Assembly (NCBI RefSeq): GCF_000260795.1
Contig: NZ_AJGU01000002.1
Coordinates: 174,667-238,666 of the forward strand
Origin: Treponema sp. JC4
Lineage (GTDB): Bacteria; Spirochaetota; Spirochaetia; Treponematales; Treponemataceae
Length of the DNA: 64,000 bases
Reading direction: 5' to 3'
Position 1 is the stretch's first letter, and the number at the start of each line of letters is the position of its first letter. Positions 51,416 to 59,421 of this stretch are shown piece by piece. The translations under genes were made by a program, and so were the position numbers. Below the pieces are notes generated by a model that saw nothing but the letters and a program-made list of their open reading frames with translations, was not told the origin of the DNA and made no database searches.

Positions 51416-51573
51416 AACCGCATTATTTGCGAAATATTACACTATTTGCAAAAATATTCTAAAAAAAATATAAAAAAAACGAATTTTTCACTAAAATTCA
51501 CTTGATTTCTTTTTGCGAATATGGCAATATATCAATCGTTCTGACGAAGAACACCAATTAAGAAAGGTATCTG

Positions 51574-52353
51574 ATGATGTACGGAAACGACGATTCAAAC
51601 TTTAAAGTTTCTTCAATGTTTGCCGCTTCTTTAGGACTTATCCTGGTTGCTGTTGCACTTCTTGTTTATTTCCTCTTACCAGCGGATAAAAATAACGAAG
51701 CAGAGGAAACAATTACTCTTGCTAATCTTTCGGAAGAAACTGAAGATGAGCTTACACTTGCGTTCCAGGATTATTTTTCTGAGTACACAGTTAAAAAGCT
51801 CAACGATAATACTGATAACGGTTTGATCTTGTACCGTCAGCCGCTTTCAAAAGCAGCTGTAGAATGGTTCTACTATCAGATTACCGGAAATAAAGTTGTA
51901 GCTAATGCTATACTTTCACAGGCCGAAGCAAACGATATCCCGCTTTCGCTGGCATTTGCTTTAGCTCATACAGAAAGTTCATATAACGTAAAGGCTATCA
52001 ATCGCAACGCTAACAGTTCGATTGACCGCGGTTTGTTCCAGTTGAACAGCAATTCTTTTCCTGGACTTACAGAAAGCGACTTTTACGATGCAGAAAAAAG
52101 TGCCTACTACGGACTTTCACACTTGAAGTTCTGTTTAGGTTCTGCAGGAAACGAAGTTTCGGCTTTGGCAATGTACAATGCCGGAACAAACAGAGTGCGA
52201 TCTAACAAGACACCGCTCTCTACATTAAATTATATCGGCAAAATTCTGGCGTATCAGAAAATGCTTGAACAGCTTTTTGAAGAACAGGTAACTCCTTACT
52301 TCGAAAATCAGATTTCACCAAATCTTACTGTTGCATACGTCGGAAAGAAATAA
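51574..52353 (+). CDS. Membrane-anchored lytic transglycosylase (SLT domain)
   Basis: The 259-residue protein has an uncleaved N-terminal membrane anchor (~18-37, LGLILVAVALLVYFLLP) and a periplasmic goose-lysozyme-like SLT domain. The catalytic Glu is in FALAHTESSYNVKAINRN, followed by IDRGLFQLN and ALAMYNAGTNRV, the three SLT motifs. It would cleave peptidoglycan between MurNAc and GlcNAc. AAAGG lies 6 nt before the ATG. A strong terminator follows. Confidence 0.88.
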   Translation: MMYGNDDSNFKVSSMFAASLGLILVAVALLVYFLLPADKNNEAEETITLANLSEETEDELTLAFQDYFSEYTVKKLNDNTDNGLILYRQPLSKAAVEWFYYQITGNKVVANAILSQAEANDIPLSLAFALAHTESSYNVKAINRNANSSIDRGLFQLNSNSFPGLTESDFYDAEKSAYYGLSHLKFCLGSAGNEVSALAMYNAGTNRVRSNKTPLSTLNYIGKILAYQKMLEQLFEEQVTPYFENQISPNLTVAYVGKK

Positions 52354-52430
52354 GCGGGAAACCGCAAAAGAAACTCCAGAGCTCCGGAAACGGACTATCT
52401 GAAGTTTCTATAAGACAGCCTCCTAATTTT

Positions 52431-52478
52431 AAGCAAGACCGTTTTTTTAGTTTTTTTTCGGTCTTGCTTTTTTTTTGT
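52431..52478 (+). terminator. Terminator of the transglycosylase gene
   Basis: AAGCAAGACCG (52431-52441) pairs with CGGTCTTGCTT (52459-52469), followed by a T-run of seven or more. The loop is T-rich. Confidence 0.92.
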
Positions 52479-52523
52479 CTTCAGCATATCTTAAATCTGT
52501 TAAATATTTAACAATAACTCTTA

Positions 52524-52558
52524 AATTTGACTGAATTCGGTCTAAATTCAGTCAAATT
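52524..52558 (+). promoter_or_regulatory. Inverted-repeat operator upstream of the Rex-like gene
   Basis: AATTTGACTGAATT (52524-52537) and AATTCAGTCAAATT (52545-52558) are perfect 14-bp inverted arms with a 7-nt centre. It lies 51 bp before the Rex-like ATG. It does not match the usual Rex site TTGTGAAAT/TTTCACAA closely. Confidence 0.7.
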
Positions 52559-52609
52559 CGCGGAATTTATCAGCAAAAATTATTGTCCGTCAGGCGGAGG
52601 ATTCCTATA

Positions 52610-53230
52610 ATGCAGTCATCACAATCAAAGATTCCAGAAATTGTGAAAAAAAGAATGATTCAGCTTTGTACGCTGCTTGAATCTTTTTCAAAAGAAAAAA
52701 TCACTTCGCAGGAGATTAAAGCTCTTACTGGGTGGACGGATTCTACTATCAGACACGACTTCTGGCTGATGGATTTGAAAAAAGGTGTATCAAACGGCTA
52801 CTTTACGGCTGAACTCAAGGCAGAACTGGAAGAAAAACTTGGGCTTAAAGCGAATGCAGAAAGCCCTGCGAAAAACCTCTGCATTGTAGGATTAAACAGA
52901 CTGGGAGCTGCCCTGCTGGATGAAAATATGTTTTCTGAAAGCGGCTTTGCAATTAAGGCGGGATTTGATACCAACCTTTACAGGGTTGAAATCCTGCGTT
53001 CATCATTCCCCCTCTACCCTGCGACACAGATGGACTTTGTGATAAAAAAAGAAAAGATTGAATATGCGGTTTTGACTGTGGATTCAAAAAATTCGCAGAA
53101 TATGGCTGAAAAGCTTTGCACAGCCGGAATTAAAGGAATTGTGAATATGACAGAAACAGTTCTAAGAGTTCCGGAAGATGTAAAAGTAGAAAACATAAGC
53201 GTTGTTAATGCGCTTAAAATAATAAAATGA
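52610..53230 (+). CDS. Rex-like redox-sensing transcriptional regulator
   Basis: The 206-residue protein has a Rex-type winged helix (IPEIVKKRMIQLCTLLESFS, ITSQEIKALTGWTDSTIRHDFWLM) and a Rossmann domain (NLCIVGLNRLGAALLDENMF, IKAGFDTNL). Classical Rex binds NADH through GxGxxG; here the loop reads GLNRLG, so nucleotide preference may differ. GGCGGAGG lies 9 nt before the ATG at 52610. It begins a likely three-gene operon with serC and serA and may repress itself through the repeat at 52524. Confidence 0.78.
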   Translation: MQSSQSKIPEIVKKRMIQLCTLLESFSKEKITSQEIKALTGWTDSTIRHDFWLMDLKKGVSNGYFTAELKAELEEKLGLKANAESPAKNLCIVGLNRLGAALLDENMFSESGFAIKAGFDTNLYRVEILRSSFPLYPATQMDFVIKKEKIEYAVLTVDSKNSQNMAEKLCTAGIKGIVNMTETVLRVPEDVKVENISVVNALKIIK

Positions 53231-53244
53231 CAAAGAGGTCGATT

Positions 53245-54381
53245 ATGGCAAGAGTGTACAACTTTAGCGCAGGTCCTAGCTGCCTGCCGGAAGAAGTTCT
53301 GAACGAATGTGCAAAAGAAATGCTGGATTACAATGGAACAGGTCAGTCTGTAATGGAAATGAGTCATCGTTCAAAAGCTTATGAACCAATCATTGAAGAT
53401 GCTGAGGCTATGGTTCGCAAGCTGATGAATGTTCCGGACAACTACAAAGTTCTTTTTGTTCAGGGCGGTGGTTCCACACAGTTCGCTATGGTTGCAGAAA
53501 ATCTTGGCATTAAGCATAAAAAGGCTGCTTACATCGAAACTGGTGTTTGGGCAAAAAAAGCTGCTGCAGAAGCTAAAAAACTTGGAATTGAAGTTGATGT
53601 AATTGCATCAAGCAAGGACAAGAACTATTCTTATATCCCACGTGTTGAAAAAATCAGCGGTGACTACGACTACGCTTACATCTGTTTTAACAACACAATC
53701 ATGGGAACTCACTACGAGTACATTCCTGACACAGGAGATATTCCTCTTGTAGCTGATATTTCTTCATGCGTTTTGAGCGAGCCTTTGGACGTAACAAAAT
53801 TTGGATTGCTTTTTGCAGGCGCTCAGAAAAACCTTGCTCCAGCCGGAGTTACTCTTGTAATCATCCGTGAAGATTTGATTCCTGAACCAGAAAACTGTCT
53901 TTTAGGCACACCAACTATGCTTGCTTACAAAACTCATGCTGATAACGGTTCTATGTACAATACACCTCCTTGCTACACAATCTACGTTCTTGGAAAAGTT
54001 TTGCACTGGATTGAAGCTAACGGCGGTGCTGAAGGAATGCTTAAACGCAACAAGGAAAAGGCTGATTACCTTTACAACTACCTTGACAACAACGAAGGAA
54101 ACTTCTACCACGCGACAGCTCAGGTTGGAAGCCGCTCTTTGATGAACGTTCCTTTCCTTACAAAATATTCTGACCACGCCGCAGATGATGAAGCTGCAGC
54201 AGCAAAAGAAAAGGAAATCAACGACAAGTTTGTTAAGGCTGCAAGCGCCGCAGGTCTTGTAAACCTTAAGGGACACCGCCTTGTTGGTGGTATGCGCGCT
54301 TCTATCTACAATGCTATGACTCTGGACGGAGTTAAGGCACTTGTTGACTTTATGAAAAAATTTGCAGAGGAAAATAAATAA
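53245..54381 (+). CDS. serC: Phosphoserine aminotransferase
   Basis: SerC converts 3-phosphohydroxypyruvate and glutamate to phosphoserine with PLP. The 378-residue protein starts VYNFSAGPSCLPEEVL and has VLFVQGGGSTQFAMV and the Lys-containing LFAGAQKNLAPAGVTLVII (Schiff-base Lys in AQKN). The ATG at 53245 has AGAGG upstream; the frame extends 6 codons further back without support. It starts 14 bp after the Rex-like gene and its stop overlaps the serA start. Confidence 0.95.
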   Translation: MARVYNFSAGPSCLPEEVLNECAKEMLDYNGTGQSVMEMSHRSKAYEPIIEDAEAMVRKLMNVPDNYKVLFVQGGGSTQFAMVAENLGIKHKKAAYIETGVWAKKAAAEAKKLGIEVDVIASSKDKNYSYIPRVEKISGDYDYAYICFNNTIMGTHYEYIPDTGDIPLVADISSCVLSEPLDVTKFGLLFAGAQKNLAPAGVTLVIIREDLIPEPENCLLGTPTMLAYKTHADNGSMYNTPPCYTIYVLGKVLHWIEANGGAEGMLKRNKEKADYLYNYLDNNEGNFYHATAQVGSRSLMNVPFLTKYSDHAADDEAAAAKEKEINDKFVKAASAAGLVNLKGHRLVGGMRASIYNAMTLDGVKALVDFMKKFAEENK

Positions 54382-55601
54382 TGAGCTTTAAAATTCAGAC
54401 ATTAAATAAAATTGCTGCAGTTGGATTGAACCAGCTGGAGCGCGATGTTTATGAAATTGCATCTGACATCAATAATCCTGATGCTATTCTTGTTCGCTCG
54501 GCAGATATGCACGAAATGCAGCTTTCTGACAATGTAAAAGCAGTTGCCCGCGCTGGAGCCGGAACTAACAATATCCCTATTCCTGAACTCACAGAAAAAG
54601 GTGTTGTTGTATTCAATACTCCTGGTGCAAACGCTAACGCCGTAAAAGAACTTGTAATGCTGGCACTTTTGCTTTCAAGCCGTCCTGCAATTGAAGCTAA
54701 CAAATGGGCAAATGCCCTTGCCGGTAAAGGCGATGCAATTCCTGAACTTGCAGAAAAAGGTAAGAGCCAGTTTGTTGGTCCTGAACTGATGGGAAAAACT
54801 CTTGGTGTTATCGGTCTTGGTGCAATTGGTGCTATGGTTGCAAACCTTGCCCTCCACTTTGGAATGGAAGTTTACGGATATGACCCTTTCCTTTCTGTAA
54901 GTGCAGCCCTCAAGCTCAACAAAAACGTAAAGATTGCAGAAACTCTGGATACACTTTACGCAAAATCTGATTACATCACTATCCATGTTCCACAGACAAA
55001 CGACACAAAGGGAATGATTAATGCTTCTTCTATTAAAACAATGAAGGACGGAGTAAGAATCATCAATATTGCCCGCGGTGGTCTTATCAACAATGCTGAT
55101 ATTATTACTGCTCTGGACAGCGGAAAGGTAGCTGCCCTTGTAACAGACTTTGCAGCAGAAGAACTTTTGAACCACAAAAACGTAATCTGTCTGCCTCACC
55201 TTGGAGCTTCAACTCCAGAAGCAGAAGACAACTGCGCTGTAATGGCCGCAAAAGAACTTAAAGACTTTTTGGAATTCGGAAACATTACAAACTCTGTAAA
55301 CTTCCCTAAGACTATTACAGACAACCCTATTCCACAGGGCGGAACTCGTCTTTGCATCAGCCATAAAAATATTCCTGATACAATTTCTAAGTTCACAACA
55401 ATTCTTGGTGAAGCAAAACTCAACATTGCATCATTCATCAACCAGGCCCGCGGCGACGTTGCTTACAACATCATCGACGTAGACGGAAAAGTTACAGATG
55501 ATATCATCGCAAAACTTGCTGCCTGCGACACTGTAAACCGCGTAAGACCAATCTTCGCAGAAAAGGATGAACACATTGAAGCTACATCAGACGAAAACTA
55601 A
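54381..55601 (+). CDS. serA: D-3-phosphoglycerate dehydrogenase
   Basis: SerA oxidises 3-phosphoglycerate, the first step of serine synthesis. The 406-residue protein has the NAD loop LGVIGLGAIGAMVA, the Arg motif INIARGGLINNADI, the Glu/His pair FAAEELLNHKNVICLPHLGAST, and a C-terminal ~75-residue ACT-like domain (TRLCISHKNIPDTISKFTTIL) that may bind serine. It starts inside the serC stop (TAATG). The family's 'long' form is about 525 residues; this is the shorter ACT-bearing type. Confidence 0.93.
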   Translation: MSFKIQTLNKIAAVGLNQLERDVYEIASDINNPDAILVRSADMHEMQLSDNVKAVARAGAGTNNIPIPELTEKGVVVFNTPGANANAVKELVMLALLLSSRPAIEANKWANALAGKGDAIPELAEKGKSQFVGPELMGKTLGVIGLGAIGAMVANLALHFGMEVYGYDPFLSVSAALKLNKNVKIAETLDTLYAKSDYITIHVPQTNDTKGMINASSIKTMKDGVRIINIARGGLINNADIITALDSGKVAALVTDFAAEELLNHKNVICLPHLGASTPEAEDNCAVMAAKELKDFLEFGNITNSVNFPKTITDNPIPQGGTRLCISHKNIPDTISKFTTILGEAKLNIASFINQARGDVAYNIIDVDGKVTDDIIAKLAACDTVNRVRPIFAEKDEHIEATSDEN

Positions 55602-55759
55602 TGTAAAAATGGCTTCCGGTCGCAAAGCGTGATACAAAATCGCGCAATAATGCGCTACACGCTGATTGTTGCAAAGTAACTATAGACTTAACCGCTTGCG
55701 CGGTCGCAACAATCAGAGTGTTTTTGTCTCACGCTCCGCTCCCTAGCGCCATTTTTACA
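55602..55759. repeat. Nested inverted-repeat element (D2)
   Basis: The outer stem TGTAAAAATGGC (55602-55613) pairs perfectly with GCCATTTTTACA (55748-55759). Inside, AGCGTGA (55626-55632) pairs with TCACGCT (55729-55735), and GATTGTTGC (55664-55672) with GCAACAATC (55706-55714). The outer stem is shared with D1 at 50150. It fills the whole space between serA and the convergent chemotaxis gene. Confidence 0.85.
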
Positions 55760-55787
55760 ATCAACCTTCCTTTATATTTATCCTTTG

Positions 55788-57674
55788 TCACACCTTAAAC
55801 AAAGATATCTGCGAGTTGATTTCTTCAATCGCGTCGCGAACTTCGCTTGAATTCTGGGCAAGAACAGAACCGCTTTCGCCAATCTGATGAGCACCGTCTG
55901 ACATTTCTTCAACGCCCTGACGCATTGTTTCAGTCGACGTTCTCAGCTTCTGCATTTCACCAAGAATAAGTTCGTTACGACCGGCAATATCCTTAGAAGC
56001 ATTGCGAACCTCGCCGGTACTGTCATTCATGCCGCGAAGTGCATTACTAATCTGCATGGAACCTTCATTCTGTTCCTGCATTGCGTTCTTAATGTGAGTT
56101 ACCAGCTGCTCTGTTTCGGTGATTTTTTCTGAAACCACACTGAAGGCTTCACTTGCCTCGGTAGAAGCAACTACTACCCCCGAAATTGATTCCCTGATGT
56201 TATTCAGCTGCTGCCCGATTGTCTTAGACTGGGCGCTTGAAGTTTCAGAAAGCTTACGGATTTCATCAGCAACAACCGCGAAGCCCTTACCTGCCTCACC
56301 TGCATGTGCCGCCTCAATAGCGGCATTCATAGCAAGAAGGTTTGTCTGACTTGCAATATTTGCAATTGCAACATTGGCCTCGTGCAGCATCTTACTCTGT
56401 TCTTCAATCTGCTGAATACGGGCATTTACATCCTGCTGTTTTTTAACACCAGTATCGGTATTATCTGCAAGCAGAGTAAAGGAGCCCGCCATCTTATCAA
56501 CAGAAGAGTTTACAGAAGCAATATTTCCTATCATCTCTTCAACGGCACTTGAAGCATCCGTTACACTTGAGTACTGGCGTTCAATCATACTGTCTAGCTG
56601 TGTGATGTTTGTAGCAATTGTATCAACTGCATCAGCTGCCTGATGAACACCGTTTGTCTGCTCTGCAATCTGACCGCTTATGTTATCAATATGGGAAATA
56701 ATCTGAGAAATTGCACTTGCCGTCCCCGAAGCATTCCCAGCAAGCGATTCACCAAGCGAATGCATTCCGCCAGCCTGAGTTTTAATATGAGCAATCGCCG
56801 TTCGAAGTTTTTCAATTGTGCGGTTAAAGTATTCACTTAAACGTGCAATCTCATCATTACCAGAAACAGGAAGTTTTGCAGTCAAATCTCCTTCACCTTC
56901 GGAGATATCCTTGAGATTTTCTGTAATTCGCGCAATCGGATGAACAAAGGTAATTACAATTACCAGAACAAAAATAACGCAGGCAATTACAATTACAATA
57001 AGTCCCATCAGTATCTGTTTTATGAGAATTGTATGGAACAATCCTTCCTGCTCTTTATGTTCCGCCGCAATTGCAATATCAATATCATCAATATAATTAC
57101 CGGTACCGATTACCCATTTGTAAGGTTTATAAGGTGCCGTATAAGAACGCTTTGGCTCCGGTTTATCACTTCCAAGCTTTGGAAATTTAAAGTCTGTAAA
57201 GCCACCGGCATCAGTTTTTCCAATTTCAATAAAGTCTGCAACCATGTGTTTACCGTCTTCATCAGTCCAGTCAAGGCGGTTTGTACCCTCGGTAGCGGGT
57301 TTTGGCGGAAGCAGGACGTTCACGCCGTCAAAAGTATCAATCCAGAAGTAGCCATCACTTCCATAGCGGACACCGCGCATAATTTCCTTTACACGGGCCT
57401 GGCGCTCTTCAAGAGGAAGTCCTTCTTTCTGGTAAATTTCATCATAAGTTTTGATTACAGTGATTGCATTCTGAACCTGCCACTGAATTTTTTCATCATA
57501 AGCGCTGAGCATAAGACTCTGCTGTTTTTCAAGCGTATATTTCTGAAGTGACACAATAGTTCTCAGTGCAACACCGGTATAGGTTATGGCAACAGCCAGC
57601 AGAATAAAAACGGATATTCCACCGACTTTAAATTTCAAACTTCCAAAAAAGCCGTGATTTTTGATTTCAGCCAT
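55788..57674 (-). CDS. Methyl-accepting chemotaxis protein with single-Cache sensor
   Basis: The 628-residue receptor has TM1 (~19-40), a periplasmic single Cache domain (~45-205, with [22 protein letters not shown] and [18 protein letters not shown]), TM2 (~215-245), a HAMP domain ([19 protein letters not shown]) and a long signalling hairpin with the conserved tip [20 protein letters not shown]. The family often senses small carboxylates such as pyruvate or acetate. It is a single gene, convergent with serA. Confidence 0.95.
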   Translation of the reverse strand: MAEIKNHGFFGSLKFKVGGISVFILLAVAITYTGVALRTIVSLQKYTLEKQQSLMLSAYDEKIQWQVQNAITVIKTYDEIYQKEGLPLEERQARVKEIMRGVRYGSDGYFWIDTFDGVNVLLPPKPATEGTNRLDWTDEDGKHMVADFIEIGKTDAGGFTDFKFPKLGSDKPEPKRSYTAPYKPYKWVIGTGNYIDDIDIAIAAEHKEQEGLFHTILIKQILMGLIVIVIACVIFVLVIVITFVHPIARITENLKDISEGEGDLTAKLPVSGNDEIARLSEYFNRTIEKLRTAIAHIKTQAGGMHSLGESLAGNASGTASAISQIISHIDNISGQIAEQTNGVHQAADAVDTIATNITQLDSMIERQYSSVTDASSAVEEMIGNIASVNSSVDKMAGSFTLLADNTDTGVKKQQDVNARIQQIEEQSKMLHEANVAIANIASQTNLLAMNAAIEAAHAGEAGKGFAVVADEIRKLSETSSAQSKTIGQQLNNIRESISGVVVASTEASEAFSVVSEKITETEQLVTHIKNAMQEQNEGSMQISNALRGMNDSTGEVRNASKDIAGRNELILGEMQKLRTSTETMRQGVEEMSDGAHQIGESGSVLAQNSSEVRDAIEEINSQISLFKV

Positions 57675-57775
57675 TAATTAAGCCTCCTGAAACTTGTCTA
57701 GTCTTCTCATTAATTTTTTGGATAAGAAAATTATAACATAGAATTATTTTCAGTAAAGTAAAAAGTAGCAGGAGG

Positions 57776-57881
57776 CCTAATCTTGTTATTTTCATCGCGT
57801 GGTAAAAATGCCTATTACAGTTAATTTATGCAGGTACCACGCTACACACTTCCGCTATCGCAGAAGTGTCCTAATCTTGTT
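57776..57881. repeat. Hairpin insertion flanked by a 12-bp direct repeat at the yitT-type gene 3' end
   Basis: CCTAATCTTGTT occurs at 57776-57787 and again at 57870-57881; the right copy contains the end of the 57871 gene, including its stop. Between them are GCGTGGTA/TACCACGC (57797-57804, 57835-57842) and ACACTTC/GAAGTGT (57846-57852, 57863-57869), the latter ending exactly at the right repeat. This looks like an 82-bp element with target duplication. Confidence 0.55.
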
Positions 57882-58722
57882 TCTTCATGATAAAATTGCC
57901 CTTGAGCATTTTTGTCTGCATGATGTTTACAAAAGCTCCAGGGTCGGCTTCTTTTATAGAACGGACAAGCTTAAACTCTTCATCACTGGAAATTACAGTG
58001 TAAAGCATCTTTCTTTCAGCACCTTTATAGCAGCCCTTTCCGGTAAAAAGAGTTGCATCGTGGCCGGTAACCTGGCGGATTACACCAATCAGTTCGTCTG
58101 TATGGTCAGAAATAATAAAGAGTGTAGATTTTTGATAGCGTTTGTAAAGGGCATTTAAAAGCTGGGTTGTTGCAAACTGAAATACAATAGAATATAGGGC
58201 GCGTTCCCAGCCAAAAAGCAGTCCAAAAACAGCCAGCACCATAACGTTAAAAATCAGAATCATATTCCAGATACTTCTTCCAGTTTTTTCTGAAACATAA
58301 ATCGATATAAAATCGGTTCCGCCGCTTGTTGCTCCGGCAAGAAGACAAAGGGTAATTGCAAAGCCGTTTAATAAGCCACCGAATATAGAACAGAGGATAG
58401 TATCATCAGATGCTACAATAGTAATGGCAGGAATGAAGTCTGTAAGAATACCAGAAAGAATAATCATCCATATAGAAAGAAGGGTAAAGTATTTTCCAAC
58501 GTATTTAAAGCAGATGATTGCAGGAATAAGGTTGAGTCCCCAGTAAAATACCGTAAAAGGAATTTTTATGCCGGCAAACTTTAAAAAGATTTCCTGAAGT
58601 AAAAGGGTAATTCCCGTAAAGCCGCCTGGAAGCAGACCACCTGTATGAACGAAAGTCTTGATGTTTACTGCCATCAGGGCAGCCGCAAGCGAAACTACCA
58701 AAAAACGTAAAAATAGCTTCAT
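57871..58722 (-). CDS. YitT-family membrane protein (DUF2179)
   Basis: The 283-residue protein has five or six membrane helices with the family motif HTGGLLPGGFTGI and GATSGGTDFISIYV, then a cytoplasmic DUF2179 domain (~215-283) with ATLFTGKGCYKGAERKMLYTVI and a conserved ending around MQTKMLKG. Function of the family is unknown; it may be a transporter. It starts 15 bp after the dCMP deaminase gene on the same strand and is probably cotranscribed with it. Confidence 0.9.
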   Translation of the reverse strand: MKLFLRFLVVSLAAALMAVNIKTFVHTGGLLPGGFTGITLLLQEIFLKFAGIKIPFTVFYWGLNLIPAIICFKYVGKYFTLLSIWMIILSGILTDFIPAITIVASDDTILCSIFGGLLNGFAITLCLLAGATSGGTDFISIYVSEKTGRSIWNMILIFNVMVLAVFGLLFGWERALYSIVFQFATTQLLNALYKRYQKSTLFIISDHTDELIGVIRQVTGHDATLFTGKGCYKGAERKMLYTVISSDEEFKLVRSIKEADPGAFVNIMQTKMLKGNFIMKKQD

Positions 58723-58737
58723 TATCTGCCGCCTTTT

Positions 58738-59229
58738 TTACAGAGTGATTTTTATTTCCCTTCCGCTGCTTTCATAGTGAATGTATTTTACGCCGGCAGC
58801 ATCAAACATCTTTTTAGATGCAATAACGCTTGGTGTTCCGTCGTATTTATTATCATCGTAAATTACAGTTTTAATTCCGCACTGAATGATTGCCTTTGCG
58901 CATTCGTTACAAGGAAAAAGCGAAACGTAGATTTTTGCACCTTCAAGACTTCCGCCCCTGTAGTTCAAAATTGCGTTCAATTCACTGTGAGTAACGTAAA
59001 TATATTTTGTATTGAGGGGATTTTCATCTTCGCGTGACCAGGGAAATTCATCATCACTGCAGCCGCGAGGAAATCCGTTATAACCCATAGAAAGAATTTT
59101 ATTGTCTGACGAAACAATGCAGGCTCCAACCGGAGTATTAGGGTCTTTTGAGCGCAGTCCCGAAAGCTTCGCAACTCCCATAAAATACTCGTCCCATGAA
59201 ATGTAATCAGCTCTTTTTGGTGTAATCAT
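58738..59229 (-). CDS. dCMP/cytidine deaminase-family protein (ComEB-like)
   Basis: The 163-residue zinc deaminase has HSELNAI (zinc His and catalytic Glu) and PCNECAKAI (two zinc Cys), with ISWDEYFMGVAKLSGLRSKDP and VGACIVSSDNKILSMGYNGFP in the dCMP deaminase style. It would supply dUMP for thymidylate. The ATG at 59229 is 7 nt after TATAAT with TTGCCC 17 nt further up; the 12 extra upstream codons would overlap this promoter. Confidence 0.92.
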   Translation of the reverse strand: MITPKRADYISWDEYFMGVAKLSGLRSKDPNTPVGACIVSSDNKILSMGYNGFPRGCSDDEFPWSREDENPLNTKYIYVTHSELNAILNYRGGSLEGAKIYVSLFPCNECAKAIIQCGIKTVIYDDNKYDGTPSVIASKKMFDAAGVKYIHYESSGREIKITL

Positions 59230-59236
59230 AAAGTTA

Positions 59237-59265
59237 ATTATATCATCAAATCCATATACGGGCAA
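59237..59265 (-). promoter_or_regulatory. Promoter of the deaminase gene, leaderless start
   Basis: On the minus strand TTGCCC (59265-59260), a 17-nt spacer and a perfect TATAAT (59242-59237), 7 nt before the ATG. No ribosome site is present. Confidence 0.75.
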
Positions 59266-59421
59266 ACCAAAGAGAAAAATTCAAATAAATATAGAAAATA
59301 AAAAGTCTTAACATATTTTTATATTTTTTCTTCATATATAATTAAAAAGCCTTTGCATTTTCTTCTATTGTACGTTATTATTAATAAGAACATTCTAAAA
59401 AAATTATGCTAGGAGAAAAGT

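Noticed and set aside
52524..52558. Canonical Rex operator upstream of the Rex-like gene
   Set aside because: The inverted repeat is real, but its arms do not match TTGTGAAAT/TTTCACAA, so it is reported only as an operator of unknown specificity.
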